Source: Trema orientale
Taxonomy: Eukaryota; Streptophyta; Magnoliopsida; Rosales; Cannabaceae
NCBI GenBank assembly: GCA_002914845.1
Contig: JXTC01000003.1
Span: 1,657,822-1,721,821, forward strand
Direction: 5' to 3'
Length of the DNA stretch: 64,000 bases
The first letter of the stretch is position 1. Each line of letters begins with the position of its first letter. A program made the translations under genes and the position numbers. The notes under the pieces were generated by a model. It made no database searches and was not told where the DNA came from. It saw only the letters and a list, made by a program, of their open reading frames with translations. Shown here one piece after another: positions 10,976-21,567 of the stretch.

Positions 10976-12702
10976 TCATGAACGCAGCAAAAAAATAGCG
11001 GATTTAGGTTTTAAAATTTTACATGAAAACAGTTTTCATAACCATAGAATATATATACATATAATATAGGATCATGTATAACATAAATCAAATCTAGATG
11101 CACAAACCCTAGAAATGGGATTAGGGTTTACCTCTTATAGCATGCTCCTTCTTGATCTCTTTGTTGATGGTGATCAAACATCCAACCCTAGATCTTCTTG
11201 TCTATGCTCTTGCTCTTGGTTGATAAGATGAGTGGGCACCAAGTTGAATCCTTCATTGGAGAACGATCAAGAACACCTTCTTGATTCTATGGAACACCGG
11301 GACGTGAGATGAGACCGTGAGATAGCAAGAAACTTTTTCTCTTTCTCTCAGCCTGTGGTGGCCGAATTCTCTCTCTCTCTCCCTCTGTATTTCGCGTAGC
11401 ACACTAAGTGTTACTGTGCAGTTTTTTCTTTCATTTATCTTATATATATGAGGCCAAAAACTGCTAATCCCAGTCCAACTAGAATTGAGCTTATTCTCCA
11501 ATTTGGGCTTTGAGTGCATTTTTATAAATATGTCCAACTCATGTAACTTATTTATAAAATACCAATTTCTGTGTAGAATCATTATTTTACACAGTTTCAT
11601 GAAACTAATTTCACAAATACCACCAACTAATTAATGAGCTTTATTGAGTTAGATAAGAGATCTAATGGATCCAAATAATCTAAGCTCCAATAATATGATA
11701 AATACATAATAACTCTTATTATGGTATTTATATAAATATTATTAGTAAATAGGACACTCCACTAAAAGCCCAATACTGTACTCTTAGATTAAATGTCATG
11801 CCTTTTATAGAGATTTAATCAACTAGACTTGATTAACCGATCCATCTAGCGTATTCTATACCATATATAGAATCCCTATACAATGCCGTAGTTGGATAGG
11901 TGAAATTACCGTAATACCCTTCCAACACCTATTTACCTTTAAGTTACCATCTTTCTATCAAAGAATAATGTTGTCGATAATTTTGTTCTCAATGGCCATT
12001 TAGACAAAATTATCAACCAATTCACAAAGTGAATACTAAGATGTTAGATTTAATTATTCTATGAATCTTGAAAGAACTTAAAGTGGCATTAATGTACAGT
12101 GTCCTTAACTATTTGGTGTTCCCATCAATTCATAAGCCATAACCTCAATATGCCAGAGTTCACCTCTAATTTCATAGAGGTTAGTCTTTTAATAAATCAA
12201 AAGGCTACAACCCATGAAAGCAAGTCCAATCAAATATCAAGGATTAAGATCTATATGCTAAGAGCTAGTTTGTGGTAACGTAAGAATTGAGTTACCGCAC
12301 TCCTATTCTTTATATTGCCCAGTCCAGTTCAATACACATAACTTATTTATGTTGTACCAGTGTTTCTATCAGAAGTCATACACTTCAATGATTTGAGACA
12401 CATCATTCCCGTTGAGATAGACAAACACTATAACCTATAGTAAATAAAGTATTCCATCTTTATTTACAGATTGTGAACTAATTCATTTAGACTTAGATAA
12501 AGAAACAAGTCTCCCCATAATTAACACTTAGTCATGTTTGTTTCTTTATACACGAGCAAAGTCATGGAATCTTTTTCAGATAAATAAAGTATTCAACTAA
12601 GATAGTTTAATCTAGCAAATATCATAATTGCATATAAGAGAAAGTTGTTTATACTCAAAGGGTATAATTGAAAATCTACTTTTTAGGGCAAATATCCCAA
12701 CA
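10976..12702 (-). repeat. second LTR-like block inside the copia element
   Basis: Read on the minus strand, the block begins TGTTGGGATATTTGCCCTAA, a typical plant copia LTR start, at 12702. It contains a leader-like stretch with GA runs and several TATA-like runs, and probably ends near 10976 just before a degraded TGGTCATATA that may be an eroded tRNA-Met primer site. It is unrelated to the outer LTRs. No second copy is seen at the other end of gag-pol. Either a nested element has lost its 3' LTR, or gag-pol came in with its own 5' LTR by recombination. The left boundary is approximate. Confidence 0.55.
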
Positions 12703-13793
12703 CGTGATATTAAATATAGTCCCTTCACCATTCTAAGCATCCTACTTAGTAATTAAATTATCGACAGGATATTTTAATTATTTGTATGGACCTTAGTAAT
12801 TCAAGATGTCATCGAAATTAGAGAAATAATAACGATGATAAAATACCCAACAAAATTAAAATGCTCAAAACTACGATAGGTCAGTTCGCATTCATCATTA
12901 TTAATCCACAATTTAATATTGCACTATAATATAATTATAAGAGAGAAAAAGATCACAAAAACGACATAAATATCTCAGAAAACATTGTGGTTAGTCACTA
13001 AAATATGTAGAAAATGAAAAATGGAGCAAACTAGTAAAATTTTGGGCGAACGATCCCCCACTCATCCTTCTTTTTTTTAAAAAAAAAAATCTAGTCTTAC
13101 AAAAAATGACATAGCATTTTCTAGAAAACGACGAATGACAGTCCCAAAAAATAATGGGTCGTTTGACTGAAACGACGAGCAGCAATACCAAGAAAATGAC
13201 ATAGTTTTTTCTTAGGAGGAAAAAACGGCGTGTCGTTTTTACTAAACAATAAATAACAGTAAAGAAAAATGACGTGTCATTTCTATTAAACGACAAACGA
13301 TACTGAACCTAAAACGACATGTCGTTTTCATGACAGGTGAAAAACGACGTCGTTTTTTGTCATCTCTGTCACCCGTTTCTGCAGTCGGGTCGACCCGGAT
13401 CCATACGACCCAACCTGCTGGAAAAGCACTCTCCAGTGCTTTATTTTGGACAATCTTGGTAGGATTTTGTTCGAAATTTTATTTCATTTAGTTTTATGAC
13501 ATTTATATGGTAAAATAAAGCATAAAAAAGGTGCAGAAAAATCAGCAAAATAACAGCCATTTTCAAAAAAATTGAGAGCTTCAAAAAGCTGAATAAATCC
13601 GCCCAAAACTAATGTAAATACCATAGATATAATCTCCACGTCACATATTAGCCATAAAAAGTTAAAACGTTAATTTTTGTACCAAAAAAAAAATTCAGAA
13701 AAGTACAGACGTGTATATATGCAGAAAAATATCCGAAAAAAAAAACTCCGAAATTTAAAAAACAACAACCAACAAACATCTCTAAGTGGGTTA
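12703..13793 (-). other. copia 5' leader with clustered palindromes
   Basis: Non-coding stretch between the inner LTR-like block and the primer site. At 13103-13356 it has a cluster of near-perfect palindromes of the form AAAAYGACRYGTCRTTTT (about 13103-13120, 13222-13240, 13267-13282, 13311-13328 and 13341-13356). Their centres are ACGT- or CATG-type cores. A GC-rich stretch follows at 13366-13425. Confidence 0.65.
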
Positions 13794-13805
13794 GCTCTGA
13801 TACCA
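13794..13805 (-). other. tRNA-Met primer-binding site
   Basis: Minus strand TGGTATCAGAGC, the standard initiator tRNA-Met complement of plant copia elements, 2 bp inside the 5' LTR. Confidence 0.92.
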
Positions 13806-13807
13806 AT

Positions 13808-14350
13808 TGTAATTTTTTATATCTACTAAAACATTCATCAATATGCTCAACAATCCCATTCTCCACTTAAAGCATATTAACCAAAACAGAAAACTCAAGA
13901 ATGACATTAACTGGGGTATACGGCTGATTCTCTTGACCAGCCATCGTCTTCAGTCAATGTTCCTCAGCTGGGAAAATGAGAAGGCAAGAGCAAGAGGGTG
14001 ATGGAGTTCAAACCCTATTTGGCCCTCTCCTGCTCTATTGCCGATAAGCACCTACACACGGTTGTGTCCCTCAAAAACCCTTTTTTGGTCGTTGACCAGA
14101 TTGTTAGGAGTGATGGGCTAGTGGGCCAAAAACTACAAGCAGGTAGTTAACACCCTTGGCCTAATGGGTTGGCCAAGGTGTCCAAAAATGGTCTAAGCCC
14201 ATGGGCCTCAAGCACTTTAATATATATGGTCCATCCCATTATGGCCTAATTAATTGTGTCATGCATAATACTATTCAAATGGTTGTCCATAACATGTTAT
14301 TGAGTATGTTGCCAATAAATTATGCTAGTCCATACACAAAAATTCTAACA
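13808..14350 (-). repeat. 5' LTR of the copia element
   Basis: 543 bp, minus strand TGTTAGAATT to AAAAATTACA, aligned along its whole length with 6473-7013. It sits between the primer site and the target duplication agagt. Confidence 0.93.
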
Positions 14351-14619
14351 AGAGTTGCCTTTTCTTTCAAATCTATTAGATCCATTGAAGTATATAAGAC
14401 TTTGAATTCGACAAAGAAACAAAAACCAGTGGAAATGGGATAGAGAAACTTCGTAGAGATTGCAGACACTTCGAGTCACTTCCATTACAAGAACCTGGAA
14501 ATTGCTTGAATCAGAGGTTAAGAGCATAGACTGATGCTTTAGTTGGGAAAAAATCTGAGAAAGATTCCAAAAAAAAAAAAAAAAAAAAACTACTAGAGAA
14601 AGAGATTGTGAATAAAAGG

Positions 14620-14975
14620 TATCTAGGTCAGAGCTGGATTGAGCTTAAAAACAGAGTCTATATATTTGTTGCTGGTCGTCAGTCTGAACCTTATCTATAT
14701 CCTTAGATACATGACATAGTAGAAAGATGTAAATCTAGTTTTGATAATGGGATTTGCTTTGAGGAAGAAGAGAAAGAAGAGGTTGGTGGTGTACATAATG
14801 AAAAGCTTTTGCCTTATTGGATTTCCAAGGAAGGCCCAGTCTATCAGAAAAGTTAAAAACCTGAGAATGTGTAGAGATTGCCATGAGACATCAAAGTGTA
14901 TCTCCAAGGCCTATAAGTGCGAGATATACCTTAGTGATTTGAAGTGTCTACATCGTTTCAGTAATGTCTACAATC
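14620..14975 (+). pseudogene. PPR protein E/DYW-domain fragment, frameshifted
   Basis: The plus strand encodes GQSWIELKNRVYIFVAGRQS, the E-motif region of plant PPR proteins. In shifting frames this is followed by FEEEEKEE and HNEKL, then by RKVKNLRMCRDCHETSKCIS and EIYLSDLKCLHRF of the DYW cytidine deaminase domain. The final GDYW tail is missing and at least two frameshifts and a stop are present. Intact relatives edit C to U in organelle RNA. Only the C-terminal end remains. It lies just right of the copia insertion and inside the inverted arms at 5.8 and 15.1-16.2 kb, so it may be a captured gene fragment. Confidence 0.8.
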
Positions 14976-15109
14976 CTCGTCAATTCCACATATAAATAAT
15001 CCTTTACAGACTCTAAATCAAATGAAAATGATTGTCAAAAGCGAAAATGATTTTTTTCTTCAGGGTCTCTTGAATCTAGAAAGAGAAGAGAGAGAAACAA
15101 GTGGCAATA

Positions 15110-16235
15110 TTTCTTTCTTTTTTTTTCTTTTTTCTAATTTTTCATAATTTTTTTTATTTGAAAAATGGCATAATACCTTATAGAGTGACACATGTCTTCT
15201 GAGGTGGCACTTAATGAAAAAATTTGACAGTTATAACAAAATTTGGACGGAAGTACTATTACCGTAAAAAAAAAAAGACTAGGTATATAAGTGTAAATTT
15301 CAACTAAGAAAATAGATTTTCGTTGCAATTTCCTAAAAAAAGGGGGAAAAAAAACACGCCTAAACGTGTGTACTCTTTTGTCTCTATCGTCTTATTTTCT
15401 GTTTTTCTTGTTCAGACTTCTTTGTTTATAATCTCCATGATTGTTCTTACTCTCATTCATAAATCTATCTTGTTTTATTTATGCTAATATTAACGATATT
15501 GTTTTTTTTTTCCCTTTCAATTTCTGGGGTTTGCATATTCAGCATTGATACATGGGATCAATTTATTTCTGGGTTCTTATTTTGGTCAGGGTTTGAGAGC
15601 CTTTGAGAAACTAGTTTCACTTTCAAAATCTATTTTACAAACTGGGAGTCAATTAAAAAAAAAACAACTAAAATTATATATATATATGGCACCAATTCAG
15701 CAGGTATGTTTTTTTTAACCTATACATAGGTATCATTTTGACTAATGAAAATTTATCATACACATTTTTTATAGTAAAAAATAAAAGAGAGAAATAACAT
15801 TAATAATGCACATCTTTTCATGTACTCCATTATAATCGTTGGATCACCATCTAATGATGATCCAACAGCTAAAAAAAATATCTACACATAGGTAAAAAAA
15901 ATTGCCTATTAGATTGATAACCATATATATATACACACCCATGATTATGTGTATATCTCCAAAACTAAATTCTTAGAGCATCGTTTGAATGGTTTTTAAG
16001 CCATTTTGATTGACTTAGACAAAATCCATTACAAGACTTGGGCCTGCCACAAAAGCTGAATTTGGAGGTGATTTTTTTTCCCTTTAAATTAGTATTAAAT
16101 AATAGAATATTTGAACGTGAAGTGTTATCTCACGTGGCGGGAAAAAAAAAATTTAATGAGGTGTCAGCTTGTCATTTGTTTGACAGGAATTAGGACAGCT
16201 TAATTTGATAGGGGATCCAGATCTAGATACCAAGT
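15110..16235. repeat. right arm of the diverged inverted repeat
   Basis: 15110-15335 and 16125-16235 match the reverse complement of 5889-6110 and 5776-5850. About 790 bp lies between the two blocks here but only about 40 bp on the left, and about 240 bp of the extra is the MITE at 15687-15923. The remainder (15340-15686 and 15924-16124) shows no gene. Confidence 0.6.
15687..15923. mobile_element. MITE, same family as 54219-54473 (opposite orientation)
   Basis: Termini are imperfect inverted repeats: 'tggcaccaattcagcaggta' at the left, and the right end reads back as ggttatcaatctaatagg. Both continue inward to an A/T-run and a cctat...atagg word. The interior contains an imperfect palindrome, 'ttggatcaccatctaatgat' followed by 'gatccaac'. 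The element is bordered by (TA)n on both sides, so the exact target duplication cannot be defined. No coding capacity. Confidence 0.7.
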
Positions 16236-16342
16236 TGTTCAGTTAATTCTTATAACGAATTAAGCTATATTGGTATGTGATATTCGCAAGGTTTATTTTG
16301 TCTTCATTTAATTTTCACCAATTGGACCCCAAAAAAAAAAAG

Positions 16343-17170
16343 TTTGCTCTATTATCACCCTTTTGTTTACTCTTCTTACACTCATTTTAATATTATTATT
16401 TTAGTTGAAATTTTCTATATAATTTCTACTTTTATTACTTTAATTATTCCTAAACTAACCCTTTATTTAATATTACTTTTTCTCTTCTCACACTTACTTC
16501 CTAGATCTTTCTCTCTCATGTTTTCTCACCCACCATCATCTTTCCTCTCCTCTTTATTTTCATATTATTTTATGCTTCTAATACCTACACCCAGAATTTT
16601 TTTCTTTTTTTTAATGTAACTACATCCAAGAATTATTCTCTTAGTTTCTCGAGTGTTTTTTTTTTCGTTCTTTGTCTACTACTTTTTTTTCCTCACCTTT
16701 TTCAATTGCTTGGTGGATGCTATCTTATTCCTTGTGTGGATCGTCTTTGATTCTAGTGTGCTATAAATTTATTTATTGTCAGTAGTACAGTAAATCCGTA
16801 TACCACTGGTTTTGTGGGATTATATTACCAATTATGTTTTCAATTTACACATATATGGATGCACTTCATTCTTATATACATAGATTTCTTGATTGTAAAC
16901 ATTAAGATAAACTCATGAGTTTCTTGGATTGAAGAGAAAAAATAGGAAACAATATTATAAGAGAGAAGAAAAGTGCCTAGGATTTTTGAGTTGAAGAGGA
17001 AAAAGAGAGAAGATGAGAGGAGAGGTGGGAAGTGTGGATAGAAAGATAATAAGGTTAATTTAGGAATAAAAAGGTAATTAAAATGTAACCAACTATTAAT
17101 ATTATACTCAAAATAATATATTTTTTTGAAAAGATGTGGAAAGAGCAAACACATGAGTGGCAATAGAACC
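16343..17170. mobile_element. long fold-back element
   Basis: The left arm (16343 to about 16620, pyrimidine-rich) and the right arm (about 16880-17170, purine-rich) are reverse complements with divergence. Matching landmarks are gctctatt...tgtttactctt at the left and its complement at 17130-17170, and 'attcctaaactaaccctt' against 'aaggttaatttaggaat'. The open frames in both arms are low-complexity. A related arm is seen at about 36810-37170. Ends and target duplication are not resolved. Confidence 0.65.
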
Positions 17171-17209
17171 AGCCAAAAAAAATGAGTGAGAAATTGTAGG
17201 ATATCTTTT

Positions 17210-19065
17210 TTATGTTAGCCTAAGATTGACAACCCAAGAAGGAGGTGAATTGGGCTTTAAAACCTTTTAAGAAAATTTTTAACTATATACTACCATATAC
17301 CATTATTTTGAAACTTTTAAGCTAAATAAACAATAGTCCCAAATATATAATAATAATACCAAGTAAATTAAGCACACTAAATAACAAACACACAATCAAA
17401 TAGTTTGCAATAAAGTAAAGAGTGCAGGGATAGAGAAAAAACAAACTCAGTTTTTACGAGGTTTGACAAACACGACGATTTGCCTATGTTTCTGGCTCTT
17501 AGCAACTTGCTTTGAGCTTCAACTATCCGGATCAAGATTGTGAGCTTAATCAACCCTTTTACAAATGGAATGAATTCTTCTTAGGCTCATCCACATCTTT
17601 ACAATAGTCTTGACTCCAGCTCTATCACGCCTAATCTCGGATTGTTTTAACTCCGGTATCAATCTCAGCTATACCAAGTTGTTTAAATAATGGTGCCAAT
17701 CTCACCAACTCACGGATTGTTTAGACTCTGGTGACAACCTCACCTATACTTGGGTTGTTTAGACTCTGGTGGCAACCTCAACTAAATCGGGCTGTTTAGA
17801 CTCTAGTGCCGACCTCACCTATGCACGGGTTATTTATGACTCTGGTGGGGTGGTAACCTCACCTAAATCGGGTTATTTATGACTCCGATGCCAATCTCAC
17901 CTTATACTCAATAGTTTTATAAATATCAAGAGTGAACACACTCAAAAACTCTCCTCACAAAAGTAATAAATATAATTTTGGCTTAAGAGAATTGATAATG
18001 ATGCACAATAAATGCTCTAAGATAATTGGCTCAATATGATTTGAAAATTAATTCAATGTAAAAATAGGCTTTTGCACTTTGAAAGTAGTTGGATAATAAT
18101 TTAGGTTCATGCAAAGTCTTTTTCAAGTCCTAAAATAGCTTCTATTTATAAGCCCTTAAGAAAACTAGCCGTTTTTGACCGTTTGATATAGAGTCTGGAG
18201 TTTTCGGTAGACTGGTAAAGTTTCCAGTAGACTCCCAAAAACTAGTTACTGGTAGTGCGGCTGTAACGGTCGAAATTCAACGGTCATCTCGAAATTTTCG
18301 GTCTACCGGGCGGTCTACCACTGTAGTCTTTTCTGATCTACCTAGCACTTTCTGTTTTTAACAGCTTTTTGGCTTTTTTGCAAATTATGACAGCTTTTGG
18401 CATTTTTCAAAATCTGACTTCTAAACTTGTTTTAAACACTTTAAAATAAAAATATTGAAAATCAATTTGAAAAGAATATTTTGGCTATTGCAAACTTGTT
18501 TTAGTTTCACAAAAGTATTTAACAATAATTTAGAAAGTATTCATACCAAAACATATTCTAGTTTACAAATAGATAATCTCTTTTTAGCTTATTTCAAATA
18601 ATAATGATTTCAAATACATTTATAACTTAGTTAAACTTAAGAAATTATTTTTTAAATAATATTTTGCCCATTTAAATAAATCATTATTTTTTATTTTCAA
18701 ACTTCTATAATAAAATAACCATTTTAAGCTCAAGATAGTTTGAAAACTCTTTTTGAAAGTATAAGTCAATGCAAAGAGAATTTATGTGTAATATAATAAA
18801 TCAAATACAAGACTAAATATGAAATACACCCTATCTAAGTATGGTCTTGTATCTTGATTGTCTATCTTCAAACTTGATTCTAATAGGTCCAATATACATC
18901 CATCTTCAAGCTTGATTCTTTGATCAACTTGAGTTAGAACTTTTAAAGCTATTTCACTATACACTCAAGTTAAATCATTAGTACTAAATCAAATGTTTGT
19001 TATCTTCAAAATAAGAGTGAGTAAGATTGAAAATTTAAATTTTCAATATTTTACCCCGCATTGTA
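17210..19065. repeat. retrotransposon-derived repeat, LTR-like
   Basis: Begins near 'caacccaagaaggaggtgaa', continues with 'gtttttacgaggtttgacaa', and later has GC-richer phrases such as 'cggtctaccgggcggtctac' (about 18300). This phrasing is common in non-coding parts of plant LTR elements. No coding domain and no matching second LTR are visible in the window. Boundaries are approximate. Confidence 0.45.
17638..17908. repeat. degenerate tandem repeat, about 45-bp unit
   Basis: About six copies of a unit like 'ttgtttagactctggtg' plus 'caacctcacctatac' plus 'gg'. The clearest neighbouring units start near 17708, 17753 and 17800. Unit length varies by a few bases. Confidence 0.75.
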
Positions 19066-20648
19066 TTATACTATTATATTTATAATAGTCAAACTTTGGT
19101 TTTGCAGGAAGTTTCTAAATAATTGTTGGCCTCGTTAAGGTTTCAGTGATGTTTGTTACAATCCTCGAAAATTGATCAGGGTGAAAGTCAATATTAGAGA
19201 ATGAAGAAACAAGAAGTCCTAAAAGAATGAGATGATAAAATTTGAAGAGAATATATGGAGAGATTGATAGAGATAAAATGAAGATTAAAGGAAAAAAAAA
19301 AAAAGTCATCACAAAGAATGAAGAGAGAATAATAGGAGATTATTTCAAGTAGATAACCTCGGGAGAAATTGGAGGAGTCATGGTAGAGAAAGATGAGATT
19401 GATAGAGTATTGAGAGAGATGCATGATAAGGAGAGAGAAATCATTTTTAGGGGAAAAAACGAGAAAAATTAGAGAAAATGAAAAGAGAGAAAGTTATGAG
19501 AGAGAAAGAAGTATGATAGTCAAAAAAAATTCATATAGAGAATGAAAAGAGAGAATGTGAGAAAGAATGAGACCACAAAATAGGGAGAAAAAGAAGACAT
19601 AGTCAAGATAGTATAAAGAAAAAGAAAATCATGAAAGAGAATAAGAAAGAGTACATAATAGAGAATGGAGGAGGAAAAAGTCATGATAAAATTAAGGCTA
19701 TATTTAGTAGAGGAGAAAACACAGTTTACTAAGATGATTTAATAAACTTATTATCGAATAAGTTTTTATAGAGTTTATTTTTAATTTTTTGAACTGCATT
19801 TTAGTAAATTAACTGCTCTAAATTGATGTTAGGGGATAAATTTGTAACAAATTTCAAATCTAAAGATCAATGTTGATAATAACTAAAATATAAGGTATAA
19901 TTTGAACAAAATGTCAAAATACAACGTATAAAAATGATAATATCTCTTTTTTTTTCTTTTTTGATAAAAAATTGGAGGATTGAAACCTTTTTTAACCTCA
20001 ATATATAAGATGCGTGCATTACCATTCAAGTTAAGCCTAAAACAACGATTAATCAAACTATAATTGAGCAATACATAATCAGCAATGATAGCATACCATG
20101 TATACATTTTCCCAAAATTGATATTACATTGAGAAGTACGTAGGCCCGTCTTTCTTTCTTTTCCTTTCTTATTTTTATTTTCCATGTAATGATTGACTGC
20201 CGAGAAAAGGAGCAGACGCACATGAAGCTTGTCAACCTTTTTATTTATTTTATTTTTAGGATAGAATTGTAATGTGGTTTTTTTTTTTTTTTTTTTTGAA
20301 GGAGAATTGTAATGTGTTCTTATTATCAAAAAATATAAAAATAAATAAACCCCATATATTAATACGGCAAAAACGCATATATTTCAAGCCAAAAAGGGCA
20401 TTTAATGTATCAAACACAGTTTGGTGAAAATTATACAGCTAGCTCACTCAATAAATATTATCAGAAACTATGGGTCTCTCACAAGTTCTTAGCCTGTAAA
20501 ACTACACATTATCAATAACTCAACATGCGAAAATACAAATAAAAAGAAGAGACTCTACACAGTGACCCCTGAATCAACTTCTAATTAATAGTACAAGAAG
20601 TAAATGAGAGTAATTCATTAATTAATTCAAATTTTTCTATAAATCTTC
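19066..20648. other. purine-rich tract and AT-rich DNA, no gene seen
   Basis: 19190-19720 is strongly A+G on the plus strand, with many gaga/agaa words, and makes misleading Phe/Ser/Leu-rich frames on the minus strand. 19720-20648 is AT-rich with a 22-T run at about 20276. None of the minus-strand frames here shows a motif or a partner. Confidence 0.5.
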
Positions 20649-20849
20649 CTAAGGAAGAAAGCCAACAAACGGAAGATAAGCACTACTCTGTAAAGCAGAA
20701 TTGGTCGACCGCGACCTCGGCGGCGGCGACGACGACGGCGACGATGAGTTCTGCTGAATCACAACCTCCACCGCTTCCGCCACCACGATCACGAATTCTA
20801 TTGCCATTTTCACCATCTCTATGCACATTTCCAGTCTCTGAATCACCAT
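20649..20849 (-). CDS. short protein with hydrophobic core and Ser/Pro linker
   Basis: A 66-residue minus-strand frame from an ATG at 20849 to a TAG at 20649. Residues 1-33 begin MVIQRLEMCIEMVKMAI and continue into a Val-rich run ending VAEAVEVVIQQ. A low-complexity Ser/Pro/Arg linker follows (about 34-48), then the tail SALQSSAYLPFVGFLP. The frame at 5016-5171 shares the start, the first 27 codons without indel, and the upstream block. The region is GC-richer than its surroundings, with G/C-ending codons, as expected for a small intronless plant gene. Function is unknown to me. A plus-strand frame over the same bases (20744-20947) is less convincing because it ends in low-complexity sequence and has no shared start. 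Confidence 0.5.
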   Translation of the reverse strand: MVIQRLEMCIEMVKMAIEFVIVVAEAVEVVIQQNSSSPSSSPPPRSRSTNSALQSSAYLPFVGFLP

Positions 20850-20984
20850 TTTTTTTTTCCTCCTCTTCTTTTTTATCTCTCTATATATGCAAAGCGAAAA
20901 TATATGTGAAAGTAAAAGGAAAAAAAAAATTTCTAGTACGCTTTTGAGATGACTTTCTTTTTCTTTTATTATTTTTCTTCTTGT

Positions 20985-21046
20985 TCTTCTCCCTCGATGA
21001 CGACTATTCTTGGCGTCGCAAGCCTTTATCCAGAGCCAGAGAGCTT
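20985..21046 (-). promoter_or_regulatory. conserved block upstream of the small frame
   Basis: Matches the block at about 5250-5310, here with 'gacgactattcttggcgtcg' and 'gcaagcctttatccagagcc'. On the minus strand it gives GGATAAAGGC about 170 bp before the ATG. A TATATA word at about 20882-20888 is closer to the ATG, but would leave almost no leader. The shared block is the better promoter candidate. Confidence 0.4.
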
Positions 21047-21567
21047 TTTCTACACTTAAAAATTAATTATTAGAAGGGGACTAGTAGTACTTATAGATAT
21101 GAGCTACCTTGTCAATATAATCCATGATTCTCAATAATTTTGAAAACGACATTTTTTTCTATTATTTCATATTTTTATGTTTAAAGGATAGAGATGGAAG
21201 TTTTAAAGCTTTGCAGTTGTTGGTTACTTAATAAAACGGCCATTGGAGGACTCCAAAGGCCAGTTTTCTTTTCGGTCTATATGGACGAAAAGTGATCTAA
21301 ATACAATATAGAATATACCACGTTGTTTTGTTAAGGTTTGAGCGATTAATTTGTTTTGACAGCGAAATTATGTGTACTGCAATTTGTAAGATTTATTGTA
21401 TTTTTCAGTTATTCATTTTACTGTTACCATTTAGAAGGTAAACGGTTAAGGAACTAATACATAAACGGCCGTTTGAGATATTTTTGGCTGACTTTAACTA
21501 GTACAAGTTCAAAAGGTGAAGCTTAAGTTATAGTTTGCAGATATATTGTTTATATAGATATATAGTA

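Larger units (their letters stand above)
6468..14355 (-). mobile_element. complete but defective copia LTR retrotransposon
   Basis: The element proper is 6473-14350 (7,878 bp), read on the minus strand. It has two LTRs beginning TG and ending CA (or near), a primer-binding site matching initiator tRNA-Met, a polypurine tract, and gag and pol remnants in the copia order gag, pre-integrase, RT, RNase H. It is flanked by a perfect 5-bp target duplication, agagt (6468-6472 and 14351-14355). The two LTRs differ by roughly 12% by eye, mostly transitions, so the insertion is old. It is non-autonomous: the integrase core is missing and frames are broken. A second LTR-like block lies inside at about 10976-12702. 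Confidence 0.92.

Noticed and set aside
11253-11600. 115-codon minus-strand frame
   Set aside because: Lies within the inner LTR-like block and crosses a GA run; a leader, not a gene.
13794-13805. tRNA-like sequence
   Set aside because: It is the primer-binding site complementary to a tRNA 3' end, not a tRNA gene. No other tRNA or rRNA signature was seen.
16344-17163. Open frames of 91 and 107 codons on opposite strands
   Set aside because: They are the two arms of one fold-back repeat, pyrimidine-rich and low-complexity (Phe/Leu/Ser/Pro).
19115-20329. Several minus-strand frames up to 148 codons
   Set aside because: They arise from purine-rich or A-run DNA read on the opposite strand; no start context, motif or homologue.
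20744-20947. 67-codon plus-strand frame over the small minus-strand gene
   Set aside because: The paralogous region at 5 kb does not preserve this frame, while it does preserve the minus-strand frame; its tail is low-complexity.
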